64,000 bases of DNA, taken from contig NZ_VFAC01000007.1 in assembly GCF_007644105.1 (NCBI RefSeq), positions 1 through 64,000 on the forward strand. Direction: 5' to 3'. Shown piece by piece: positions 42,814-50,573 of the stretch. How positions within the stretch are numbered: the stretch's first letter is position 1; each line of letters opens with the position of its first letter. The position numbers were made by a program, and so were the translations under genes. The DNA is from Elioraea rosea. Its GTDB lineage: Bacteria > Pseudomonadota > Alphaproteobacteria > Acetobacterales > Acetobacteraceae. The notes under the pieces were generated by a model that made no database searches, was not told the origin of the DNA, and was given only the letters and a program-made list of their open reading frames with translations.

Positions 42814-43665
42814 CTATTTCCGGTTGATCAGCGCCAGCGCGCCGAGGATGGGAACGAGGCCGAGCAGGTCGGTCACCGCCAGCGTCTCGCCATGCAGGAG
42901 CGCGCCATACGCAAGGCCGAGCGGCGGCACGGCGAACTGCGCGACGGCCGCGGCGGCGAGGCTGCCCGAGCGCAACATGCGGAACCAGATCAGGTAGCCC
43001 GCGATCGACACGCCGCCGACGAGCCAGGCCTGGCTTGCGACAAGTGTCGCGGTGGCGCGGATCGCGCCCCAGTTCTCGAGCGCGGCAGAGACGGGAACGA
43101 GGGCGAGGCCTGCGCCGAGGCTCTGCACAGCGTTGGCGAGAACAGGCTCCGCCCGCGTGCCGTAGCGGCGGAACAGCACCGTGCCGAGGGAGAGCGAGAT
43201 GAGCCCGAACACGGCAAGCGCATAGCCAACGGCATCGCCGCCGCCGCTTGCGACTGCACGCGGCAGCATCACGATGGCAAGCCCCGCGACGCCGAGCCCG
43301 AGTGCCGCGATCGCCCGCCGGCTCGGCGTCTCGCCGAGCAGCACCGCAGCGGCTGCGACCGACAGCACCGGGTTTACGCCCACGATGGCGGCGACCACCG
43401 CGCTCGGCACGAAGGCGAGCGCGACAGTGGAGAAGCCGAGATAGGCCCCGAAGTTCAGAAGCCCGAGCCCCGCGAGGACGGCGACTTCGCGCCGCCCGGT
43501 GCTGATTCCGCGCGCTGCCGCCCAGGCGAGCATGATGCTGCCGGCAGAGACGAAGCGGATGACGAGGAAGAGAAGCGGCGGACAGTCGGCGATGCCGAAC
43601 TTGGCTGCGGCGAAGGCGCTCGACCAGATCAGCGCCGCCGCGCCCGCGAGCGCGAAGCCCTGCAT
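42814..43665 (-). CDS. EamA-family DMT transporter
   Basis: A 283-residue inner-membrane transporter with ten hydrophobic segments in two EamA halves. It opens FALAGAAALIWSSAFAAAKFGI and has the repeat signature VALAFVPSAVVAAIVGVNPVLSVAAAAVLLGE. The second half ends in LHGETLAVTDLLGLVPILGALALI. The substrate is unknown. It lies 26 nt downstream of lpxR on the same strand and could share its transcript. Confidence 0.88.
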   Translation of the reverse strand: MQGFALAGAAALIWSSAFAAAKFGIADCPPLLFLVIRFVSAGSIMLAWAAARGISTGRREVAVLAGLGLLNFGAYLGFSTVALAFVPSAVVAAIVGVNPVLSVAAAAVLLGETPSRRAIAALGLGVAGLAIVMLPRAVASGGGDAVGYALAVFGLISLSLGTVLFRRYGTRAEPVLANAVQSLGAGLALVPVSAALENWGAIRATATLVASQAWLVGGVSIAGYLIWFRMLRSGSLAAAAVAQFAVPPLGLAYGALLHGETLAVTDLLGLVPILGALALINRK

Positions 43666-43691
43666 TCAGGCCTGCCTTCAGGTCGGTGCGG

Positions 43692-44756
43692 TCAGAGCCG
43701 GAACGACAGCGTGATGGACCCGAACTGCTGCAGTTCCTCCTGGGTGTCGAATTCGCGCGAGCGGAAGGTGTGGCTGTAGGAGAGCCTGGCCCAGGGCATG
43801 ATCACGGCGAAGCCGAACACGCCATCGCCCACGAAGTTCCGCTTGTCCACGCTCGGGCTGTCGCGCCAGGTATTGCCGTCGAGGAACACGTCGACAGCGA
43901 CCGCGCGCACCTCGCCACCCGCGAACACGTACCAGCCCCAGCGGCCGTCCGGCTGGAAGAAGCCGGAGCCGGCCGGGGCGGGCCGGATGCGGGGCGGCCC
44001 GAAATCGGCCTCGAGATTGCTGCCGAAGCGCATGAGCAGGCCCGCCGAGGCGTAGGTCTGCACGTTGCCGAGGCTTGCGGTGAAGCTCGGGACGAAGCCG
44101 CCGGCGAGGCCCTGCGGGTCCTCGGCATCGATCGGCAGGTTCACCCGCCACTGCCTGGTCAACACCAGGTTGGCGCCCGGCTGGTCCTTCAGCTGGTAGT
44201 CCCAGCCAAGCGCACGCTTGAAGTTGAAGAGGTCATGGACGTTGTTCTGGACCTGCTCGCCGAGCGCGGATGGCCCGACCACGCCGACCTGCAGCTCGAT
44301 CGCGCCGTACTTGGTGACGTTCATCTGCCGGGCCTGGTAGGCGGCCTCGGCGTATGAGGTCAGCGAGATCGTGCCGTAGAGCCACCCGGCATAGGGCCTG
44401 TCCGTCGGGTCTGGGATGCGGGCCTGGGTGTCGGAGGGCGTGTAGATGTTCTGCCCGAACCCTGCGCCCCAGCGGACCGCGCCGTTGCTCGGCAGCAGAA
44501 ACAGCGAGTGGTTGGCGACCCATTGCAGGAAGTAGGGCGCGCCCTCGGACGGGGACTGCCACTGGAACAGGAAGCCGTTGGTGTAGTTCTTGTCGGTTCC
44601 CGCGAAGGTGTCGTTCTCGAAGGTGAAGGAGAACGTGCCCTTCGGGTCGAGGGTCTGCGCCGTGGCATCGCGTGCGGCGGGGAGCGTCCCGGCAAGGGTC
44701 ACCGCCATGGCAGTGACGAGAAGGCGGGCGCGCCGCAAAGAGGATTTGTGCTTCAT
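43692..44756 (-). CDS. lpxR: LpxR family lipid A 3'-O-deacylase (outer membrane)
   Basis: A 354-residue outer-membrane beta-barrel enzyme that removes the 3'-acyloxyacyl group from lipid A. A signal peptide (RLLVTAMAVTLAGTLPAARDATA) precedes the LpxR/DUF2219 opening FSFTFENDTFAGTDKNYTNG, which holds the Asn-Asp active-site pair. RPYAGWLYGTIS and NNVHDLFNFKRALGWDYQL (catalytic His region) follow. The last residue pattern ITLSFRL with terminal Leu after aromatic/basic residues fits a barrel closing strand. I use the ATG at 44756; a TTG lies one codon upstream. Confidence 0.9.
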   Translation of the reverse strand: MKHKSSLRRARLLVTAMAVTLAGTLPAARDATAQTLDPKGTFSFTFENDTFAGTDKNYTNGFLFQWQSPSEGAPYFLQWVANHSLFLLPSNGAVRWGAGFGQNIYTPSDTQARIPDPTDRPYAGWLYGTISLTSYAEAAYQARQMNVTKYGAIELQVGVVGPSALGEQVQNNVHDLFNFKRALGWDYQLKDQPGANLVLTRQWRVNLPIDAEDPQGLAGGFVPSFTASLGNVQTYASAGLLMRFGSNLEADFGPPRIRPAPAGSGFFQPDGRWGWYVFAGGEVRAVAVDVFLDGNTWRDSPSVDKRNFVGDGVFGFAVIMPWARLSYSHTFRSREFDTQEELQQFGSITLSFRL

Positions 44757-44876
44757 CAAGACCGATAGCGCACGAGCGTGCGCCAGGTTGTCAACCGAAG
44801 CGAAGAAATCTGCGCCGGTTTACGGCCGGCTGTTGCCGCACCGCCTCTGACAAGCCCGTGCCGCGCTCAATGCGAG

Positions 44877-44908
44877 GACGCCGGCCACCCTTCCGGGCGG
44901 CCGGCGTC
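44877..44908 (-). terminator. strong hairpin downstream of degP
   Basis: GACGCCGGCC (44877-44886) pairs perfectly with GGCCGGCGTC (44899-44908); CCC/GGG inside the loop extends the fold. It lies 30 nt beyond the degP stop and also upstream of lpxR. No T tract follows, so Rho-independent termination is not certain. Confidence 0.5.
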
Positions 44909-44937
44909 GCCGGACCGGTGCTTGCCCCTTGCCCCGG

Positions 44938-46398
44938 TCAGGCCGCGCGCAGGGGAACGGCGATGTATCGCCGCCCGGCCCCGGCACGCTCGACCTGCAG
45001 CGCCACCGAGCGCTCGCCCGATGCCCGCGCCTTCTCCACCGCCTCGACCACCTCGGCGGGCTTCGTCACCTCCCGCTCGCCGACGCGGCGGATGACGTCT
45101 CCCTCACGGAAGCCTCGCTCTGCCGCGACGCTGCCCGGCTCGACGCGCATCACGCGCACGCCGCCCTCGGGCGATTCGCCGAGTGCGAGGCCGATCGCCG
45201 GGCGCTGGTCGCCGGCCGGGCGTGCCGCCTCGGCACGGCTCCCCGGATGCTCGCCGAGCGTGACGCGAAGCTCCTTCACCTCGCCCTCACGCCGGATCGC
45301 GAGCGTCATCGCAGCACCAGGCTTCGCCGCACCGACGGCCGTGGCAAGGTCGCGCGGGGTCGCGATCGCCGCGCCATCGACGCTGGTCACCACGTCTCCC
45401 GCCTTGAGCCCCGCCTTCGCGGCAGGCCCCTCGGCCTCGACGGAGGCGACGAGCACGCCCTTCTCGGCGCCCGCCTTCAGCGCGGTCGCGAGCTCGGGGT
45501 CGAGCGGCTGCATCGAGACGCCAAGCCAGCCGCGCTCGACCCTGCCTTCCGCCTTCAGCTCGGCGACCACGCGCTTGACCATGGCGGAGGGCACGGCGAA
45601 GCCGATGCCGATATTGCCGCCGGAGGGAGAGAAGATCGCGGTGTTCACCCCGATCACCTCGCCCGACGCGTTCACGAGCGGCCCGCCCGAGTTGCCCGGG
45701 TTGATCGGCGCATCGGTCTGGATGAAGTCGTCATACGGCCCGGCGCCGATCTGGCGACCGCGCGCCGACACGATGCCGGCCGTCACCGTTCCGCCGAGGC
45801 CGAACGGGTTGCCCATCGCCATCACCCACTCACCGACGCGCACATGGTCGCTGTCGCCGAAGGCGAGCGTCGGCAGCGTCCCGCCGGCCTCGACCTTGAT
45901 CAGCGCGATGTCGGTCGGCCGGTCGCGGCCGACGACCTTGCCCTCGAGGGTGCGGCCGTCCGCGAGCACGACCTCGACGTTCTCGGCCGAGGCGACGACA
46001 TGGGCGTTCGTCACGACGTAGCCGGCGCCATCGACGATGAAGCCCGAGCCTTCGCCCATGCGCGGCCGCTCGCCGGCCTGGGGCGCACGCTCGCCGAAGC
46101 GGCGGTAGAGATCCTCGAAGGGCGTGCCGCGAAGCTCTGGCGGCATCTCCATCGCTGCGACCGGGCGGACGGCCTGGGTGGCGCGCACCCGCACCACGGC
46201 CGGCCCGACGCGGGCTGCGGCATCGGCGAAGTCTGGCCCCGCCGCGCGGCCAATTGCCTGGACAGGGATCGACTGCACGGGGGCGGCGCGGTCCTGCGCG
46301 ATGCCGGGAAGGCCGGTCAGCGCCGTGGTCGCGAGCGCCAGCGCGAGCACGCCGCCGGCAAGCGCGCCCCGGCGGTGTCGGCGGATCAGTGTCATCAT
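44938..46398 (-). CDS. degP: periplasmic Do-family serine protease/chaperone DegP (HtrA/MucD)
   Basis: A 486-residue protease that degrades or refolds damaged envelope proteins. A signal sequence (RRGALAGGVLALALATTALTGLPGIAQ) is followed by the trypsin-like domain with His133 (VVTNAHVV), Asp163 (PTDIALIKV) and Ser237 (INPGNSGGPL). Two PDZ domains come next (GWLGVSMQPLDPEL; RPAIGLALGESPEGG). The ATG at 46398 is preceded by AGGGAGCC. It is divergent from an OmpR-type two-component pair across 114 bp, the usual MucD/Cpx-like layout for stress control. Confidence 0.95.
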   Translation of the reverse strand: MMTLIRRHRRGALAGGVLALALATTALTGLPGIAQDRAAPVQSIPVQAIGRAAGPDFADAAARVGPAVVRVRATQAVRPVAAMEMPPELRGTPFEDLYRRFGERAPQAGERPRMGEGSGFIVDGAGYVVTNAHVVASAENVEVVLADGRTLEGKVVGRDRPTDIALIKVEAGGTLPTLAFGDSDHVRVGEWVMAMGNPFGLGGTVTAGIVSARGRQIGAGPYDDFIQTDAPINPGNSGGPLVNASGEVIGVNTAIFSPSGGNIGIGFAVPSAMVKRVVAELKAEGRVERGWLGVSMQPLDPELATALKAGAEKGVLVASVEAEGPAAKAGLKAGDVVTSVDGAAIATPRDLATAVGAAKPGAAMTLAIRREGEVKELRVTLGEHPGSRAEAARPAGDQRPAIGLALGESPEGGVRVMRVEPGSVAAERGFREGDVIRRVGEREVTKPAEVVEAVEKARASGERSVALQVERAGAGRRYIAVPLRAA

Positions 46399-46512
46399 CG
46401 GTGAGGCTCCCTCTGGTGGTCTCATCTCGGGAGGGAGGAAAGCGCATGGGCCATCGTGCTTCGCTGTCCGGGGGCTTACGGTTTCGTATGCTGGCGCACG
46501 GAGGTGTGGGGT

Positions 46513-47190
46513 TTGCGTATTCTCCTGGTCGAGGACGATTCCGAGACGGCCGCCTATGTGCGCCGCGGCCTGATCGAGGCGGGCCACACGGTCGACCATG
46601 CTGCCGATGGCCAGGAGGGGCTGTTCCTCGCCTCCGGCGGTGGCCATGACGTGCTCGTGGTCGACCGCATGCTGCCCAAGCTCGACGGATTGTCCCTCGT
46701 CCGCGCGCTGCGCGCCGCCGGGGTGACGGCGCCGGCGATCTTCCTCACCGCGCGTGCCGGCGTCGGCGACAGGGTGGAGGGCCTCGATGCCGGGGGCGAC
46801 GACTACCTCGCCAAGCCCTTCGCCTTCGCCGAGCTTCTCGCGCGCGTCAACGCGCTCGCCCGCCGCCCGCGGCTGCAGCAGGAGACCACTCTTCTCCGTG
46901 TCGGCGACCTCGAGATGGACCTGCTTCGCCATACCGTCTCGCGCGCGGGCCAGCGCATCACGCTGCAGCCGCGGGAGTGGCGGCTCCTCGAGTTCCTGAT
47001 GCGGCGGAAGGGCGAGGTGGCGACGCGCACGATGCTTCTCGAAGCCGTCTGGGACTTTCATTTCGACCCGATGACGAGCGTGGTCGAGACCCATATCAGC
47101 CGGCTGCGGTCCAAGATCGACAAGGGCTTCGACCGCCCGCTGATCCATACCGTGCGCGGCGCGGGCTACGTGGTGCGCGACGATGGGTGA
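46513..47190 (+). CDS. OmpR/PhoB-family response regulator
   Basis: A 225-residue DNA-binding regulator. The receiver domain begins RILLVEDDSETAAYV, has phospho-acceptor Asp51 (VLVVDRMLP) and Lys101 (YLAKPF). The winged-helix effector spans about 125-222 and includes LQPREWRLLEFLMRR and HTVRGAGYVVRDD. The start is decided by GGAGG at 46500-46504, which gives 8-nt spacing to TTG 46513; upstream codons have no receiver homology. It overlaps the kinase gene by 8 nt. Its target is probably the divergent degP, but that is inference. Confidence 0.93.
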   Translation: MRILLVEDDSETAAYVRRGLIEAGHTVDHAADGQEGLFLASGGGHDVLVVDRMLPKLDGLSLVRALRAAGVTAPAIFLTARAGVGDRVEGLDAGGDDYLAKPFAFAELLARVNALARRPRLQQETTLLRVGDLEMDLLRHTVSRAGQRITLQPREWRLLEFLMRRKGEVATRTMLLEAVWDFHFDPMTSVVETHISRLRSKIDKGFDRPLIHTVRGAGYVVRDDG

Positions 47191-48559
47191 GGGCGGCGGC
47201 TTCACCCGCACCACCACCTTCCGGCTGACACTTCTCCACCTCGCCCTCACGCTTGCCGGAACCGTGCTGCTCGGCGCCATCGCCTGGTGGGCGACGGTGG
47301 GCTTCGCCGCGCGCCAGGCCTCCGAGGAGGTCGCGCGCGGCATGGGCGTGCTCGGCCAGTCCGCCGCTCTCTCTGGCCTGCGCGGCGTCGCGCTCTCGAT
47401 CGAGGCGCGGCTCGCCGCCGACCGTGCGGGCGTCGAGTACTACCTGCTCGCCGCGCCCGACGGGCAGAGGCTCGCCGGCAACCTCGCCACCGCCCCGCCA
47501 GAGATGGGCTGGCAGACGATCGAGGTGCGCGAGGCCTCCGGTGCGACCGTTCCGGTGATCGCGCTTCGCGCCGCCCTCTCCGGCGGCGCGACGCTTGTGG
47601 TCGGGCGCGACCTCTCTGCCGTCCGCGCGCTCGAGTCGCGGCTGCTCGGCGCGGCGGGCTGGGTGGCGTTCGGGGCGATCGTGATCGGGCTTGCCGGAGG
47701 CTATCTGATCGGCCGCGGGATCGCGCGGCGTACCGCGGCGATGGACCGGGCGCTCGCCGCCGTCGCTGCCGGCGACCTCGCGCGCCGACTGCCTGTCGCC
47801 GGGCGCGGAGACGAGTTCGACACGCTGTCGGCGCGGATCAACGCGATGCTCGACAGGCTCGGCGAGGTGATGGCCGCGCTCCGCTCCGTCACCGACGACA
47901 TCGCCCATGACATGCGCACGCCGCTCACCCGGCTTCGCCAGCGGCTCGAGGAGGTGCGCCGCGCCGCGGGCGAGGGCGAGGCGGCGAAGGCGGCGGCTGC
48001 GGCGGAGGCGGAGTGCGACGCGATCCTCGAGCTTTTCGCCGCCCTTCTCCGCATAGCCCAGGTCGAGGCCGGCGCGCAGCGGAGCGCCTTCGGCCGGTTC
48101 GACCTCTCCGGCGTCGCCGAAGCGGTGGCCGAGGTCTATGCGCCCGCGGCGGAGGAGCGCGGCCAGACGCTCGAGGCAGAGATCGTGCCTGGCATCGAGG
48201 GCTTCGGCGACCGCGCGCTGATCACCCAGCTCATCGCCAATCTCGCGGAGAACGCGGTGAGGCACGGTCGGGAGGGCGGGGCGGTGCGCATCGCGCTCAG
48301 CCCCGCGGCCGCAGGCGGGGTGGAGCTCTCCGTCACCGATGACGGTCCGGGCATTCCGGAGGCCGAAAGGGAGCGCGTGTTCCGCCGCTTCCACCGGCTC
48401 GATTCCGCCCGCGCAACGCCAGGCTCCGGGCTCGGGCTCGCGCTCGTCCGCGCCGTCGCCGGCCTGCACGGCATGGCGGTGACGCTCGAGGACGCCGCCC
48501 CCGGTAGCGACATGCCGGGGCTTGTGGCGCGCGTCTTCATCCCCCCGCCGCCGGCGTAG
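47183..48559 (+). CDS. sensor histidine kinase (partner of the OmpR-type regulator)
   Basis: A 458-residue membrane kinase. TM1 spans about residues 15-38, a periplasmic sensing region about 40-153, TM2 about 154-176, and a HAMP domain follows. The phosphorylated His is His242 in DDIAHDMRTPLTRLR, and the ATP-binding domain carries LAENAVRHG (N box), VTDDGPGIPEAERERVF (G1/F boxes) and GSGLGLALVRAV (G2). It starts within the end of the regulator gene. The signal is unknown; position opposite degP suggests envelope stress. Confidence 0.94.
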   Translation: MGEGGGFTRTTTFRLTLLHLALTLAGTVLLGAIAWWATVGFAARQASEEVARGMGVLGQSAALSGLRGVALSIEARLAADRAGVEYYLLAAPDGQRLAGNLATAPPEMGWQTIEVREASGATVPVIALRAALSGGATLVVGRDLSAVRALESRLLGAAGWVAFGAIVIGLAGGYLIGRGIARRTAAMDRALAAVAAGDLARRLPVAGRGDEFDTLSARINAMLDRLGEVMAALRSVTDDIAHDMRTPLTRLRQRLEEVRRAAGEGEAAKAAAAAEAECDAILELFAALLRIAQVEAGAQRSAFGRFDLSGVAEAVAEVYAPAAEERGQTLEAEIVPGIEGFGDRALITQLIANLAENAVRHGREGGAVRIALSPAAAGGVELSVTDDGPGIPEAERERVFRRFHRLDSARATPGSGLGLALVRAVAGLHGMAVTLEDAAPGSDMPGLVARVFIPPPPA

Positions 48560-48607
48560 CGGACGCGGGCATATCTCCCGGGGGCGGAATCGGCCTAGCC
48601 TCGGGTC

Positions 48608-49396
48608 ATGCCTGATCCGCAACAGCCGACGGTGCTTGCCGCCCGCGCCCTTCTCGTCGGCGAGCGGCTCGACCTGCGCGGCCTCGGCCGGGCGGGGGCA
48701 GCGACGGCCGACCCGCTGCAGATCGTCCTGCCCGGGGTGGAGGCGGCCTTCGCGATGCGTTGGGGCGCGCTCGTCCTGTTCGGCGCCAACGAGGCGGCCG
48801 AGGCCGCCGCGCTCGAGGCGCTACGCCCCCGCATGGTCAACCGGATGGCGCAGCCGGTCGACGAGAAGGCGGTGGCGGTGATCGGCGCCGAGGACGGGGT
48901 GGAGCCGGGCGGGACGATCACGCTTACCGGATTCGACCCTGCCCGCCTCGCCGTGGTGGCGGATGCGCTGGCCAAGAGCGCTGCCCTCTCCCACCAGGAA
49001 ACCTCGCTTGCCGGAACCCTCGACGGCATGGAGCCGGTGATCGCGCGGCTGAAGCGGCTCGGCCGCGTCGGCGCCACATCGCGCAGCCTGCTCCGCGCCG
49101 TCGGCTCCGCCCTGGATGCGCGGAGCCGGGCCACGGCACGGGTGGATGCCGACGGCAAGCCGGACGTGCTGTGGGACAATCCCGCGCTCGAACCGCTGCA
49201 TGCCCGGCTCGTGGAGGAGTTCGAGCTGCGCGAGCGGGCCGGCCTGCTCGACCGCAAGCTCGCCCTCGTCGGCGAGACGGTGCAGTCGCTGCTGCAGATC
49301 ATCGAGGCGCGCCGGAGCCTCGGCCTCGAGATCGCCATCGTCGTGCTGATCGCCATCGAGGTCATCGCCACCCTGTACGAGGCGATCGCGGGCTGA
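48608..49396 (+). CDS. RMD1/YagE (DUF155) family protein
   Basis: A 262-residue protein of the DUF155/RMD1 family known from eukaryotic mitochondria and bacteria. It has the characteristic AFAMRWGALVLFGANEAAEAAALEAL start, the long helical middle (VLWDNPALEPLHARLVEEFELRERAGLLDRKL) and a C-terminal membrane anchor (GLEIAIVVLIAIEVIATLYEAI). Its biochemical function is unknown. It is followed after 91 nt by the RND efflux operon. Confidence 0.88.
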   Translation: MPDPQQPTVLAARALLVGERLDLRGLGRAGAATADPLQIVLPGVEAAFAMRWGALVLFGANEAAEAAALEALRPRMVNRMAQPVDEKAVAVIGAEDGVEPGGTITLTGFDPARLAVVADALAKSAALSHQETSLAGTLDGMEPVIARLKRLGRVGATSRSLLRAVGSALDARSRATARVDADGKPDVLWDNPALEPLHARLVEEFELRERAGLLDRKLALVGETVQSLLQIIEARRSLGLEIAIVVLIAIEVIATLYEAIAG

Positions 49397-49487
49397 GCGC
49401 CGCCTTGATCTTTCTCATCGCCCCGCGCCCGCCTCTCATGGTTAGGTGCGGCATCAACATGACCGGCCCTGGCCGGCGAGGGGATCG

Positions 49488-50573
49488 ATGCGACACGGAC
49501 TGCTGAGGGCATTTGGCCTTGCCGCGCCTCTGCTTGGCCTGCTCGCCGCCTGCGGCCAGGAGGCCCAGCAGGACGCCGAGCCGATCAGGCCCGTCCGCGT
49601 CATCACCATCGAGAAACGGGAAGGGGGCGAGACCGTCTCCCTCACCGGCCGGATCGAGGCAGAGGACAATGTCGCTCTTTCCTTCCGCGTCGCGGGGAGG
49701 ATGACGGCACGGACGGTCAATGTCGGCGACCGTGTCGAGGCCGGGCAGGTGATTGCCCGGCTCGAGCCCGAGCAGGCAGAGAATGCGCTGCGCGGCGCGC
49801 GGGCAAACCTCGCCGCAGCGATGAGCGTGCTGACCAAGACGCAGAACGAGTTCGGCCGGCAGGACCAGTTGTTGCGCGACGGCTGGACCACGCGCGCGCG
49901 GCACGACCAGGCCGTGCAGGCCTTCCGCAGCGCCCAGGCGCAGGTGGACGCGGCGCACGCGCAGGTGGCGATCGCGGAGGAGAATCTGAGCTACACGGTG
50001 CTGGTCGCCGATGCGCCGGGCCACGTGACCGCCCGTGGCGCGGAGCCTGGCGAGGTCGTCGCGGCCGGGCAGATGATCGTGCGGCTCGCGCGCGAGGGTG
50101 GGCGCGATGCCGTGTTCGACGTTCCCGCCGCGCTGTTCGGCCAGGCGCCGCCCAACCCGGTGATCGCCGTCGCGCTGACCTCAAACCCTGCCGTGCGCGC
50201 CACCGGGCGCGTGCGTGAGGTTGCCCCGCAGGCAGACCCGGTGACGCGCACCTTCGAGGTCAAGGTGGGCCTCACCGACCCGCCCGAGGAGATGCGCCTC
50301 GGCTCGACCGTGACGGGCTCGGTACGGCTCGAGGGCGGAGCAGGGATCGGCATCCCAAACTCGGCGCTGACGCGGGCCAACCAGCTTCCCGCCGTCTGGG
50401 TCGTCGACCCCGCGAGCAACGCGGTGTCGCTCCGCCCCATCGAGGTGGACCGCTACGACCTTGCGAACGTCATCGTCCTGCGCGGCCTCGAACCGGGTGA
50501 GGTGGTCGTCACCGCCGGGGTGCAGGCGCTGCGCCCTGGCCAGAAGGTCCGCCTGCTCGGCGCCACGCCGTGA
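49488..50573 (+). CDS. RND efflux periplasmic adaptor (membrane fusion) lipoprotein
   Basis: A 361-residue adaptor linking the inner-membrane pump to an outer-membrane channel. A lipobox (LLGLLAACGQ) predicts a lipidated N-terminus. The lipoyl/barrel-sandwich motifs are VSLTGRIEAEDNVALSFRVAGRMTART and SYTVLVADAPGHVTARGAEPGEVV, with a helical hairpin between, and GSTVTGSVRLEGGAGIGIPNSAL follows. The ATG at 49488 follows GAGGGGA. Its TGA overlaps the GTG start of the permease gene. No outer-membrane TolC-like gene is adjacent. Confidence 0.93.
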   Translation: MRHGLLRAFGLAAPLLGLLAACGQEAQQDAEPIRPVRVITIEKREGGETVSLTGRIEAEDNVALSFRVAGRMTARTVNVGDRVEAGQVIARLEPEQAENALRGARANLAAAMSVLTKTQNEFGRQDQLLRDGWTTRARHDQAVQAFRSAQAQVDAAHAQVAIAEENLSYTVLVADAPGHVTARGAEPGEVVAAGQMIVRLAREGGRDAVFDVPAALFGQAPPNPVIAVALTSNPAVRATGRVREVAPQADPVTRTFEVKVGLTDPPEEMRLGSTVTGSVRLEGGAGIGIPNSALTRANQLPAVWVVDPASNAVSLRPIEVDRYDLANVIVLRGLEPGEVVVTAGVQALRPGQKVRLLGATP

